From Phycisphaerae bacterium (GTDB taxonomy: Bacteria > Planctomycetota > Phycisphaerae > UBA1845 > Fen-1342): a DNA stretch of 64,000 nt. Position 1 is the stretch's first letter, and every line of letters begins with the position of its first letter. The notes beneath the pieces are model-generated. The model had not been told where the DNA came from. It searched no databases and saw only the letters and a program-made list of their open reading frames with translations. Shown in pieces: positions 15,862-24,579 of this stretch. The DNA lies in the NCBI GenBank assembly GCA_028279405.1, contig JANQNU010000036.1, positions 248,001-312,000 on the forward strand, read 5' to 3'. The position numbers and the translations under genes were made by a program.

Positions 15862-15906
15862 ATGATGGAAACACAGGTTCGGTGTTCCATCGACTGGCAT
15901 TGGTAA
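15862..15906 (+). CDS. possible 14-residue leader peptide before tadG
   Basis: A tiny frame, MMETQVRCSIDWHW, starts with ATG-ATG five bases after GCGGAGGTGG, a near-perfect ribosome binding site, and stops at TAA 51 bases before the tadG ATG. It begins just after a terminator T run and contains a GGAA-a-CAC/GTG-TTCC hairpin. It is rich in Trp, His and Cys for its size. It could be a leader peptide that senses translation; coding is unproven. Confidence 0.35.
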   Translation: MMETQVRCSIDWHW

Positions 15907-15956
15907 TTCGGTTCATTGCATTTTGATACGGGCGATTCGGGAATGGAGGATTTGGA

Positions 15957-17729
15957 ATGAAGCGCATGCCCATCGCACAACAGAACGCGCGCCGTCGCGG
16001 CGCGGTCGTGGCACAGGTGGCCGTGATGCTCGTGGTGATCATGGGTTTCGCGGCGTTGGCGATCGACGCCGGTTCGATGTATTCGACGCGCGCCGAGTTG
16101 CAGCACACGGCGGACGCAGCGGCGCTGGCCGCTGTCGGCATCATCATGGAGGGTGAATCGCCGGACGGAACGACGCTCGAGGAGTACGCGCGTCAGATCG
16201 CTGCCGAGTACGCGCTGAAGAACGAGGCCGGCGGGGTCAACATCGTCGTCGATCCCGACGGCGACATCGAACTCGGCCAAGCGGCCTACAACGCAGGTAC
16301 CGGCGGCTGGGATTTCACGCCGACGGCCGGCGGCTTCAACGCCGTCCGGGTGACGACTCGTCGTACGGACAGCAGCGCCAATGGCTCGCTGGGGCTGACC
16401 TTCGCCCACATTTTCCATAACACCGAAGCGAATCTGACCGCGCAAGCGACGTCGATGCTGCTTCCGCGCGATCTGGCGGTGGTGATCGACATCTCGGGTT
16501 CGATGAACTTCGACAGTACGCTGCGCGACTGGAACCGCAACGACGGCGGTACGGCCAACCTGCGCGATATCTGGGCGTCGCTGGACGGTCCGGAGCCGTC
16601 TCGACCCTACATCCCGGTCGATGAGACCGAGTCGGAGTATGCCGACGATACGGGTCCGACCTACGGCTACATGACGCAGTGGGGCGACCCCCTGTTCCCC
16701 GATACGTACAGTCCGTCGTCTGATGCGGCACTGGTTTACATTCGTCGCTATCAGAGTACCAACGATGCGTCGATCACGGCCAACCTGACGAGCGCGGGCT
16801 ACAACTCCGCCGAGCGCAGCGCGCTGATGAGCAGCTCGCACGACAACTCTTCCTCGCACTTCCGGCGTCGGACGGGTGTCATGCTCGGTCTGGCGACGTG
16901 GAATTCGGGCAAGTCGGGTTCGGCTTTTCCGGGCGGTAACGGGGACAACCAGCTCGATAGCTGGGAAGTCAACTGGCTTCCGCTGCCGGACTATCGCGCA
17001 TCGAGCTGGGACTGGGAAGACTATGTCTGGTGGGTCTACAACGGCAACGAGTACCGCGGCGGCAATGATAGCGTCTTCCGCTACCGCTACGGTCTGAAGA
17101 CCTATGCCGACTTTCTGCTGAGTGGTTCGGCGCGTCCGTATCAGCGGACCGACAACCTATGGGGCACGCCGGCCCAACCGTTGCGGGCGGTGAAGGACGC
17201 GGTACAGATCCTGTCCGACACGATCGCGACGATGAACACGCCGGACCGTATGTCGCTGGAGGTGTTCAACGGCACGTCGAGCCACGAGGTGAGCCTGACG
17301 GACAACCTGCAAGAGATCCCCGATCGGCTCTACGACATGCAGGCGGACCACTATCTGCCGGGCGGTACGGGTATTGGCGCCGGTCTCTTCCGGGCGACCG
17401 CCGAGCTCGACAACTCGGACCGTTGGGCCGCGAAGATGATCGTGCTGATGTCGGACGGCGTTGCGAACATCGACGAGGACGGGAACTACAACACGTCGAC
17501 CGCTCGCACGTACGCCATCGCTGAAGCACAACGTGCGGCCGATAAGGGCTACCTGATCTACACGGTCAGTGTCGGCTACGGCGTCGACCGCGCCTTGATG
17601 CAGGAGATCGCCGAGATCGGAAACGGACGTGAGTTCCATGCGGACGGTTCGCCGGAGGAGTACACCGAGGAGCTGGAGCAGATTTTCCGGTCCTTGGGCG
17701 GCATCCGACCGACGGTTTTGATTCAGTAA
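15957..17729 (+). CDS. tadG: TadG-like pilus assembly protein with von Willebrand factor A domain
   Basis: Extracytoplasmic protein of 590 residues. The N-terminus (RRRGAVVAQVAVMLVVIMGF...AIDAGSMYSTRAELQHTADAAALAA) is the Tad/TadG signature of a pseudopilin-like membrane helix. After a beta-rich region comes a VWA domain with the MIDAS motif DISGSMNFDS at about 180-190, split by a long insertion, and continued by GGTGIGAGLFRATAEL and IVLMSDGVANIDEDGNY. VWA domains bind divalent metal and ligands in adhesion. A Ca- or Mg-dependent adhesive tip or anchoring role for the Tad pilus is inferred. GGAGGATTTGGA precedes the ATG. It has its own start region after the terminator at 15804-15849. Confidence 0.88.
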   Translation: MKRMPIAQQNARRRGAVVAQVAVMLVVIMGFAALAIDAGSMYSTRAELQHTADAAALAAVGIIMEGESPDGTTLEEYARQIAAEYALKNEAGGVNIVVDPDGDIELGQAAYNAGTGGWDFTPTAGGFNAVRVTTRRTDSSANGSLGLTFAHIFHNTEANLTAQATSMLLPRDLAVVIDISGSMNFDSTLRDWNRNDGGTANLRDIWASLDGPEPSRPYIPVDETESEYADDTGPTYGYMTQWGDPLFPDTYSPSSDAALVYIRRYQSTNDASITANLTSAGYNSAERSALMSSSHDNSSSHFRRRTGVMLGLATWNSGKSGSAFPGGNGDNQLDSWEVNWLPLPDYRASSWDWEDYVWWVYNGNEYRGGNDSVFRYRYGLKTYADFLLSGSARPYQRTDNLWGTPAQPLRAVKDAVQILSDTIATMNTPDRMSLEVFNGTSSHEVSLTDNLQEIPDRLYDMQADHYLPGGTGIGAGLFRATAELDNSDRWAAKMIVLMSDGVANIDEDGNYNTSTARTYAIAEAQRAADKGYLIYTVSVGYGVDRALMQEIAEIGNGREFHADGSPEEYTEELEQIFRSLGGIRPTVLIQ

Positions 17730-17772
17730 GCGAGGTCTGATGTAGCGACGGACCGAATCGCACGATGTATTG

Positions 17773-17806
17773 GCAGACGCCCGGCATCTTTGCGCCTGGC
17801 GTCTGC
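17773..17806 (+). other. strong hairpin between tadG and cpaE
   Basis: Nine perfect pairs GCAGACGCC/GGCGTCTGC, one mismatch, then GGC/GCC around the loop ATCTTTGC. No T run follows. It could slow transcription, protect the upstream messenger end or act as a processing site. Confidence 0.55.
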
Positions 17807-17853
17807 GATGCCAACCGGAGCCGCGCACGAGCGCAAGAAGGACACAGGCAGCC

Positions 17854-19086
17854 GTGAGTGCCACCGTACGCGTCATAGTAGTGAACACGGACGAAGAGGC
17901 CGCCCCGGAACTTCGGTCACACCTCCTGAGCGTCGACGGTGTCAAGATCGTCGCCGAGGTGGACGAGCCGGCGTTCCTCGCGCAGGCATTGAATCAGTTC
18001 CATGCCGAAGTCGTCCTGCTGCATCTCGACCCTACCCCGGGGCCGATGATGGATGTTATCACCCCTTTGCTCGAGGCGCGCAAGGGGGAGTTCGTTGCGA
18101 TCGGGATGACCGAGGACCGGGACGCCGAACTGGTCGTGCGAGCGATGCGCGCGGGCATGCGCGAGTTCCTCTGGAAGCCCTTCCCGCCCGAACAGCTCAC
18201 CGAGATCCTACGGCGTGTCCAGAACGAAGCGCCCGAGGGCGTGCGTCGGTCGGGCAAGCTGATCCCGGTCGTCGCAACCAGTGGTGGAGCGGGGGCGACG
18301 ACGATCGCGACCAATCTTGCGGTTGAGTTGGCTCAACTCGAAAACTGGGACGGCCAGCCCGCGACTGGGGGAAAACCCCGGGTGGCGATCGTCGATCTCG
18401 ACTTTCGTTTCGGCCAGGTGGCGATGTTCCTCGACGCGCAGCCGGACTACACGATCGCCGAGCTTTGTGATTCGGCAGAGATGCTTGAAGCCGACCAGCT
18501 GGAGCGCGCGATGTACAAGCATCCCTCCGGCGTTCACGTCCTGGCGCATCCGCCGGACTTCGAGCAGGCCGAGCGGATCACCGCGGCGCAGGCGGTGAGC
18601 GTGCTGGCGGCACTGCAGGAGCACTATGACTACGTCGTGCTCGACGGCCCGTTGCGTCTCGATCATAGCGCGCGCGCCATTTTCGACATGACGGACATGT
18701 ATTTGCTGGTCGTCCAGCTGCTGGTGCCCTCTGTGCGTAGCGCGGATCGCTACATCTCGGAGTTACGTCGCAGCGGCTACAACACGGATCGCATCCGGTT
18801 GGTTTGCAATCGCTACGGGCGCGAGGCGGCGTTTCTCGAGCCCGGCGACGTGGAAACGACACTCAATCGCAAGCTCGGCTGGATCCTGCCGGACGATTGG
18901 AAGTCGAGCTCGACCTCGGTCAACGTCGGACAGCCGTTGCTCGAGTCGGCACCGAAGAGCAAGTTGCGCAGCACCTATCAACAGATGGCGCAGGATATTG
19001 CGAAGGCGCCCCCGTCGGAGACCGACTCGGGTGATGAAGGCGATGGCAAGAAGGGATTGTTCTCGCTCCTGTCACGGGGCGGGTGA
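17854..19086 (+). CDS. cpaE: CpaE/TadZ pilus-localisation ATPase-like protein, P-loop lysines lost
   Basis: Soluble protein of 410 residues. Residues about 1-125 form an atypical receiver (the acceptor Asp position reads VVLLHLD). From about 138 a MinD/ParA-like domain follows with VVATSGGAGATTIATN and VAIVDLDFRFGQ. In ParA-type proteins the P-loop is KGGxGKT; here both lysines are replaced (Ser and Ala), so ATP hydrolysis may be lost. Degenerate P-loops are known among TadZ proteins, which place the pilus at the pole. The GTG at 17854 is preferred, with AAGGA 11 bases upstream, over a longer frame that would read through the hairpin at 17773. Stop is 30 bases before cpaF. Confidence 0.85.
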   Translation: MSATVRVIVVNTDEEAAPELRSHLLSVDGVKIVAEVDEPAFLAQALNQFHAEVVLLHLDPTPGPMMDVITPLLEARKGEFVAIGMTEDRDAELVVRAMRAGMREFLWKPFPPEQLTEILRRVQNEAPEGVRRSGKLIPVVATSGGAGATTIATNLAVELAQLENWDGQPATGGKPRVAIVDLDFRFGQVAMFLDAQPDYTIAELCDSAEMLEADQLERAMYKHPSGVHVLAHPPDFEQAERITAAQAVSVLAALQEHYDYVVLDGPLRLDHSARAIFDMTDMYLLVVQLLVPSVRSADRYISELRRSGYNTDRIRLVCNRYGREAAFLEPGDVETTLNRKLGWILPDDWKSSSTSVNVGQPLLESAPKSKLRSTYQQMAQDIAKAPPSETDSGDEGDGKKGLFSLLSRGG

Positions 19087-19115
19087 ACAGAAGCAAGCGA
19101 CGGATGGGTTGAACG

Positions 19116-20639
19116 ATGGGATTGTTCACGAAGAAAGAACCGACCGCACCGGCAGCGCCGAGTAAGCCGGAGGCACCGACCAAGCCGGCCCCGCCGCCGA
19201 GCGGAAACGCCGCTGCCCCCACGGCACCGGCCAAGCCCGCCGCAGCGCCAGCCAAGCCCGCTCCGCCGCCCGGCGGAACGAGCGTCGCGACGCCGCAGAT
19301 TCCGTCGGCCCCGCCGCCGCCGCCTGGTGGCGCGAAGCCCAAGACCGACGAACGGGCCAATCGTTTTCAGGAACTGAAGGGTCAGATCCACCGCAAGCTG
19401 GTCGAGCAGCTCGACATGAACAAGCTCGCTCAGGACGCGAGTGGCGACATGCGCGAACAGGTCCGGCAGGTCGTTGAAGCGCTGTGCGAGGAAGAGAACA
19501 CGCTGCTCAACTTCTCCGAACGCAAGCGTCTGTCGGAGGAAATCCTCGACGAGACCTTCGGGCTCGGTCCGCTCGAGAGCCTGCTGAAGGACCCGCTGAT
19601 CTCGGACATCCTGATCAACGGCCCGCATCAGGTCTACATCGAGAAGAACGGTAAGCTCCAGATTGCGGACATCAAGTTCAAGGACAACGCCCACCTGCTG
19701 CACGTCATCGACAAAATCGTTGCGCCGCTCGGACGGCGTTGCGACGAAGTCTGCCCGATGGTCGACGCGCGACTCAAGGACGGCTCGCGTGTGAACGCGA
19801 TCATCCCGCCACTGGCGATCGACGGCGCGTCGATGTCGATTCGGCGGTTCGGCAAGGATCCGATCAAGTGGGAAGACTACGTTCGCTTCAAATCATGCGC
19901 CCCGGAAATGGTGGAGTTCCTGAAGGCGTGCGTGAAGTCGGGACTGAACATCCTGATCTCGGGCGGTACGGGCTCGGGTAAGACGACGCTGTTGAACAAC
20001 CTTTCGAGCTTCATCCCCGAGGACGAGCGGATCGTCACGATCGAGGACGCCGCTGAGTTGCAGTTGCGCCAGCCGCACGTCGTGCGACTGGAGACCCGAC
20101 CGGCCAACATCGAGGGTAAGGGTCGCATCACGATCCGCGATCTGCTGATCAACTCACTGCGTATGCGCCCCGACCGGATCGTGGTCGGCGAGTGCCGCGG
20201 TGGCGAGACGCTCGACATGTTGCAGGCGATGAACACGGGCCACGAAGGCTCGATGACGACGATCCACGCGAATAACACGCGCGACGCGGTTCAGCGTGTC
20301 GAGACGATGGTCATGATGTCGGGATTCGAGCTGCCCGCCAAGGCGATTCGGCAGCAGTTCGCGTCGGCGATCAATCTGATCGTCCAGGCTGCACGCCTCA
20401 CGGGCGGGCCGCGAAAGATCCTCAACGTGACTGAAGTGCAGGGTATGGAAGGCGACGTCGTCACGATGCAGGACGTCTTCAAGTTCGAGCAGGATGGGAT
20501 CAACAGCGAAGGGAAAGCGTTCGGGCGGATCGTCTCGACCGGCGTGCGGCCCAGCTTTCTGGACCGCCTCAAGGCGCACGGCTGCCACATTGATACGAAC
20601 TGGTTCTCGCCGCGCACGCTCATCAGTGATGTGGAGTAG
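19116..20639 (+). CDS. cpaF: Tad pilus assembly ATPase CpaF/TadA
   Basis: Hexameric secretion ATPase of 507 residues that powers Flp pilus assembly. A proline/alanine/lysine-rich N-terminal arm (residues about 5-75) is followed by a helical N-terminal domain and the RecA-like core: Walker A GGTGSGKTT, an acidic Walker B-region EDERIVTIEDAAELQL, the Asp box PDRIVVGECRGGETLDMLQAMNTGHEGSMTTIHAN containing the catalytic Glu and the His box. The disordered arm is long for this family and could link to CpaE or the membrane platform. It belongs to the same run of genes as cpaE, tadB and tadC. Confidence 0.95.
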   Translation: MGLFTKKEPTAPAAPSKPEAPTKPAPPPSGNAAAPTAPAKPAAAPAKPAPPPGGTSVATPQIPSAPPPPPGGAKPKTDERANRFQELKGQIHRKLVEQLDMNKLAQDASGDMREQVRQVVEALCEEENTLLNFSERKRLSEEILDETFGLGPLESLLKDPLISDILINGPHQVYIEKNGKLQIADIKFKDNAHLLHVIDKIVAPLGRRCDEVCPMVDARLKDGSRVNAIIPPLAIDGASMSIRRFGKDPIKWEDYVRFKSCAPEMVEFLKACVKSGLNILISGGTGSGKTTLLNNLSSFIPEDERIVTIEDAAELQLRQPHVVRLETRPANIEGKGRITIRDLLINSLRMRPDRIVVGECRGGETLDMLQAMNTGHEGSMTTIHANNTRDAVQRVETMVMMSGFELPAKAIRQQFASAINLIVQAARLTGGPRKILNVTEVQGMEGDVVTMQDVFKFEQDGINSEGKAFGRIVSTGVRPSFLDRLKAHGCHIDTNWFSPRTLISDVE

Positions 20640-20753
20640 CGCGGTCCTATTTGTTGGAAGGGTAGCGGGTGCAGGCCGTTCTTGATGGGGAGTTCGGCGA
20701 GTGGCACGTTACGTCGCAGATGACGTCTTAGTCGCAGAGACAGGAATCCGGTT

Positions 20754-21743
20754 ATGGAACTGTCAGGTGGTATGAAGGACATCATTATGGTTCTGGCTCC
20801 GCTCGCGGGTGGTATTATGCTCGCGTACGGGGTGTTCCAGGTCGTCTATGACGTACGCGGCAGCACGCGCAAGCGCGTGATGGACCGACTCAAGTCCGGT
20901 GCGTCGAGGGGCAAGGACCAGCAGAAGGAAGCAATCGACTTCCGTCGGACGACTCAGAAGGCCACCGGCGTGCTGGCGCAGCAGTTCGCGCGGATGAGTC
21001 TGGCGAAGAACCTGCAGAAGACACTCGACCAGGCCAATCTGAACTGGTCCGCGCCTCAGGTGCTCGTCAATCTGACGGCCACCGCGCTGATCAGTGTCGC
21101 CGGCCTGATGTTCTTCGGCGTTCAGTTGATCGCCGCGTTGGGAATCGGGCTGGGAATCTTCGGACTGCCGATCATGTACTTGCACCAGCGTCGCAAAAAG
21201 CGGCTCAAGAAGCTGGTGAACCAGTTGCCCGATGTGTTCGAGTTGCTGAGTCAGGCGCTGCGCGCCGGTCACTCGCTCGCCAGTGGAATGCAGCTGATTG
21301 CGAAGGAACTGCCCGATCCTGCCGGCACCGAGTTCGGACGTGTCTTTCACGAGCAGAACCTCGGTCTCAAGATCGAAGACGCGCTCAAGAGCATGGCGGA
21401 CCGGATCGACATGCTTGACGTCCGTTTCTTCGTCACGGCCGTGTTGATTCAGCGCCAGACCGGCGGTGATCTCGCCGAGGTGCTCGACAAGATCGGCCGC
21501 GTCATCCGTTCGCGAATCGAGCTGTTTGGCAAGGTCCAGGCGCTCACCGCCGAGGGCCGGCTTTCCGGCTACGTGCTGCTGGCGCTGCCCGGCATCGTCT
21601 TCACGGTCATGCTCCAGGTGAACCGCGACTACGCCATGATGCTGTTCACCACGGATCTTGGCCGCATGATGCTGACTGGTGCAATCGTCATGCAGATCAT
21701 GGGTTGGCTGATGATCAAGAAGATCGTGAACATCAAGGTCTGA
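20754..21743 (+). CDS. tadB: Tad inner-membrane platform protein TadB
   Basis: Membrane protein of 329 residues with the type II secretion system F domain. An N-terminal hydrophobic segment is followed by a central helical domain (PDVFELLSQALRAGHSLASGMQLIAKELPDP...RIDMLDVRFFVTAVLIQRQTGGDLAEVLDKI) and C-terminal membrane helices. It would form the platform with TadC on which the CpaF ATPase acts. AGGA precedes the ATG by about eight bases. A 114-base gap separates it from cpaF and shows no other gene; 25 bases separate it from tadC. Confidence 0.92.
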   Translation: MELSGGMKDIIMVLAPLAGGIMLAYGVFQVVYDVRGSTRKRVMDRLKSGASRGKDQQKEAIDFRRTTQKATGVLAQQFARMSLAKNLQKTLDQANLNWSAPQVLVNLTATALISVAGLMFFGVQLIAALGIGLGIFGLPIMYLHQRRKKRLKKLVNQLPDVFELLSQALRAGHSLASGMQLIAKELPDPAGTEFGRVFHEQNLGLKIEDALKSMADRIDMLDVRFFVTAVLIQRQTGGDLAEVLDKIGRVIRSRIELFGKVQALTAEGRLSGYVLLALPGIVFTVMLQVNRDYAMMLFTTDLGRMMLTGAIVMQIMGWLMIKKIVNIKV

Positions 21744-21768
21744 TGGCCCGGGAAGTCGGAGAACAAGC

Positions 21769-22719
21769 ATGAATACCGAAATGCTGGTTACGGGCGGCCT
21801 GGTGATCCTGTCCATTGGACTCGTGATCTACAGCCTCGCTCCGCGCAAGAAAGACGACCGCAACGTCGTCAAGCGGCGCCTCGCCGGGCGCGGCGTGAAA
21901 GAGGATCCGAACCGTCTGCGGGCTGAAGCGCGGCAGCGCGCTACCGACGAGTTGGTCAAAAAAGCCGCGCCGATGCTGTCCAAGCTGATCATGCCGACCT
22001 CGCCGGAGGAGACCAACACCCTTCGGATGAAGCTGCAGACCGCCGGTTTTCGACAGCCGCAGGCGCAAACGATCTTCCTGGGTAGCAAGACGATCTGTGC
22101 CGTCATGGGGCTCGTTCTCGGCGTGATCGGCGGTATGAGCGCCAAGCTCGACATGACCTCGCTCTTTGGCGCCGTGGCGTTCAGCGGCGGAGCGGGTTTC
22201 ATGCTCCCCAACCTCTGGCTGTCGCTCGCTGTCAGTACCCGCCAGGAAAAGCTGCGCAACGGATTGCCGGACGTGCTTGACCTGCTGGTCGTCTCCGTCG
22301 AATCGGGACTGGCGCTCGATGGCGCCATCAAACGCGTCGGCGACGAGATGTCCGCAGTCCATCCCGATCTGAGCGAGGAACTGCGCATCGCCACCATGGA
22401 GGCTCAAATGGGCATTCCCCGCGGCGAGGCGCTCGACAACATGGCACGCCGCACGGCGCTGGACGAGATCCGCAGCCTGATCTCCGTCATCCTCCAGGCC
22501 GAAAAATTCGGCACCAGTATCGCCCGCGCGCTGCGTAACCAGGCCGATGCGCTCCGCACCAAGCGAAGCCAGGCGGCCGAAGAACGAGCACAGAAGACTG
22601 CGGTCAAGCTGATGATTCCGCTCGTGCTCTTCATCTTCCCCGCGATGGGCGTCGTGCTCGGCGGACCCGCGATGCTCAAGATGATCGAAGCGCTCAAGAA
22701 CAACCCGACCTTGAACTGA
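21769..22719 (+). CDS. tadC: Tad inner-membrane platform protein TadC
   Basis: Paralogue of TadB, 316 residues, with a type II secretion F domain: LPDVLDLLVVSVESGLALDGAIKRVGDEM and LISVILQAEKFGTSIARALRNQADALRTKRSQAAEERAQK, flanked by hydrophobic segments at both ends (LVLFIFPAMGVVLGGP). It closes the Tad cluster and is followed by a strong terminator. No tadD-like TPR gene or tadF follows, so the locus is a compact set. Confidence 0.92.
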   Translation: MNTEMLVTGGLVILSIGLVIYSLAPRKKDDRNVVKRRLAGRGVKEDPNRLRAEARQRATDELVKKAAPMLSKLIMPTSPEETNTLRMKLQTAGFRQPQAQTIFLGSKTICAVMGLVLGVIGGMSAKLDMTSLFGAVAFSGGAGFMLPNLWLSLAVSTRQEKLRNGLPDVLDLLVVSVESGLALDGAIKRVGDEMSAVHPDLSEELRIATMEAQMGIPRGEALDNMARRTALDEIRSLISVILQAEKFGTSIARALRNQADALRTKRSQAAEERAQKTAVKLMIPLVLFIFPAMGVVLGGPAMLKMIEALKNNPTLN

Positions 22720-22765
22720 CGAACGCGCCGCGGCGCCGGCAACACAATCCCCTCCGTACCCAGGT

Positions 22766-22799
22766 GAACCGGACTCCCAGAGTCCGGTTCTTCTTTTTT
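22766..22799 (+). terminator. strong intrinsic terminator of the Tad operon
   Basis: A perfect ten-pair stem GAACCGGACT/AGTCCGGTTC with loop CCCAG is followed by a T-rich run. From here to 23080 no gene is seen; a seven-pair hairpin TCGGCGG/CCGCCGA lies at 22987-23006. Confidence 0.92.
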
Positions 22800-23021
22800 C
22801 GCGCCCAACACATTCCGTGGCGGGCTGCCGCCCGATGCGGTCCGGCTTCCGCGATTCGATCACGATGCCTGTCCGCCTCGCGTGAACGTCGTTCTATTGC
22901 CGCAGTTCTTCCATTCTATTTTCGAGCACCGTGACAAACGTCGGCAGTCGCGCGCCAAAGGACCTCATCGGGCAGTGAAAGCTCGATCGGCGGCATTCCC
23001 CGCCGACGGAGGTGGCGGGAT

Positions 23022-23058
23022 GGCGGACAACGGTGTGTCTGCGGACGCCGACTTTTTT
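23022..23058 (+). terminator. possible terminator-like hairpin just upstream of a PEP-CTERM gene
   Basis: GGCG...CGCC with an inner GACA/TGTC pairing precedes a T6 run at 23053-23058. The AGGAGGA ribosome binding site of the next gene begins eight bases later. The stem is imperfect. Confidence 0.4.
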
Positions 23059-23080
23059 CTTCATCAGGAGGACTGTGTTC

Positions 23081-23743
23081 ATGATGACTCGTTTCGGGAT
23101 CGCGTTCGGCGTTCTCATCGGCGGCAGCGCCACGGTTCTGGCAGGGGGCGTTTCCAGGTTAGGCATCCAGCCGACGACCGATGGCCTGGTAACCTTCGAC
23201 AGCGAGCTTGGCTATTCCGTCGAGGATCAGTCGGATCGGATTCGTGCGGACAACTCCGGGCCGAACAGCGTTCGCGACGGCGTCTTCGAGTTCGACCTGT
23301 CGGTGTTGCCGGCCGACGCACAGATCCTTGGCGCCAACCTGCAGATCACGACGGCCGACGTAATTACGGCGCCCGGGATGCAGGCGCACGTCTTCTACTT
23401 CGGATTCGCGGCTGACGGCCAGATCGGCGGCGACGACCATCGCGACAACACGCCCGGGGTCTACCTTGCCGACGAGCGCTACGACGCCGGCCCCGCCGGC
23501 GTTCCGGCCGGGGTCCAACTGACCGTGGCCTTCAACGACATCGCACCGCTTCAAGCCGTGCTGGATGATGGACGCTTCTTTGGCGTGCGCATCCAGGCCA
23601 CGGAAGGGGTCGTCCTCGACGTACACAGCATTGAGAGCGCTCTCGCCGATGCCCGCCCGGTGCTGAACGTCAGCTACGTGCCCGAGCCCGCGGCGCTGCT
23701 GTTGCTCGTCGGGGGAACGGCGCTGCTTCGACGAAGGGGATAG
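23081..23743 (+). CDS. PEP-CTERM secreted protein with DNRLRE-like beta domain
   Basis: Exported protein of 220 residues. The ATG at 23081 (or 23084) follows AGGAGGA at 23066-23072 and starts a signal peptide (MMTRFGIAFGVLIGGSATVLAGG). The body resembles DNRLRE/carbohydrate-binding-like beta-sandwiches: GVFEFDLSVLPADAQILGANLQITTADV and a matching C-terminal strand set (LADARPVLNVSYV). The C-terminus carries VPEPAALLLLVGGTALLRRRG, a PEP-CTERM sorting signal. A role as a surface or matrix protein is inferred. A good terminator follows at 23789. Confidence 0.8.
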   Translation: MMTRFGIAFGVLIGGSATVLAGGVSRLGIQPTTDGLVTFDSELGYSVEDQSDRIRADNSGPNSVRDGVFEFDLSVLPADAQILGANLQITTADVITAPGMQAHVFYFGFAADGQIGGDDHRDNTPGVYLADERYDAGPAGVPAGVQLTVAFNDIAPLQAVLDDGRFFGVRIQATEGVVLDVHSIESALADARPVLNVSYVPEPAALLLLVGGTALLRRRG

Positions 23744-23788
23744 CACGCGCAACCGACAGGATTCTCCACACGGCTGCATGCGCTGGGA

Positions 23789-23825
23789 GACGGGTGCTGG
23801 GTGAGCCGCACCCGTCATTTTTCTT
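23789..23825 (+). terminator. intrinsic terminator after the DNRLRE-like gene
   Basis: A nine-pair stem GACGGGTGC/GCACCCGTC is followed by ATTTTTCTTT. The opposite strand gene ends at 23872. Confidence 0.85.
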
Positions 23826-23871
23826 TGCAGAGAAGCCGATGCCGGTCTATCCGATCAGGCGTCGACGGGCG

Positions 23872-24471
23872 CTAGCGATCGTCCACGATCGTCAGCTCCG
23901 CGTCGTCGTAGTAGGTCACGCCCGTTGGCTGGTAGCGGTATGCGATGATGGCAAACTGCGGTCCGAGCGTCGCATCGTCCGGCAACACGATCGGTAAGCT
24001 CTCGAATTGACGCTTTTCGCCCGGCTCCAGGACCGGCAGGCTGTAGAGGTTCGTGTGAACGAGCTTGTCGACTTGCGGGTCGAGTCGCTCGTCCTTGGAT
24101 AGGTAGAGGTTGACTACCGGATAGTCGCCGAGCGTGCTCATACCGACGTTTGTTACATGCATGATGAACTGAAAGGGGGCGTCGCGACTCACGATCTGCG
24201 GAATCTCGAGTTTAACGGTCAGTTGGAACGAGCACTCGCCACCGACGTGGCGTTGAAACACGGCGACATCCGCGAGGTTCGACTCACAATCCCCGGTCAG
24301 ATCGCCGGCGACGCCATCGCCGGAATCGATGAACCGCGCGAGGTCGTGCAGGTCCTCTACGTCGACTGCGCCGTCCTGGTCAAAATCCGCTGCGCACGCG
24401 AACACGACGATGGGGTTGCCCGTAGAACTTGCCAGCGCTGCCAGAAGCAGACCCGTGGGAAGCATGGTCAT
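23872..24471 (-). CDS. secreted dockerin-like/CARDB-like protein, copy A
   Basis: Secreted protein of 199 residues. The ATG at 24471 starts a signal peptide (MTMLPTGLLLAALASSTG). Two EF-hand-like loops follow (DFDQDGAVDVEDL and DLTGDCESNLADV), as in type I dockerins, so calcium binding is likely. The C-terminal half resembles a CARDB beta-sandwich: FIMHVTNVGMSTLGDYPVVNLYLSKDERLD and a closing YRYQPTGVTYYDDAELTIVDD. The next gene upstream is a clear paralogue. A start at 24498 is possible but would not give a clean signal peptide. Confidence 0.75.
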   Translation of the reverse strand: MTMLPTGLLLAALASSTGNPIVVFACAADFDQDGAVDVEDLHDLARFIDSGDGVAGDLTGDCESNLADVAVFQRHVGGECSFQLTVKLEIPQIVSRDAPFQFIMHVTNVGMSTLGDYPVVNLYLSKDERLDPQVDKLVHTNLYSLPVLEPGEKRQFESLPIVLPDDATLGPQFAIIAYRYQPTGVTYYDDAELTIVDDR

Positions 24472-24579
24472 GTTTTCGCCCTCTTCTCCGGATGACATGT
24501 TCGAGACCGGACTCCCAGTATGCCGGAGCGGCCGTCGCGATTCAACGCAATTCTGCACGGTTCGTGACCGTGCGGGTGC

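Noticed and set aside
20763-22863. Two minus-strand frames of 350 and 376 residues
   Set aside because: Antisense to tadB and tadC; His/Asp/Arg-rich, no motif.
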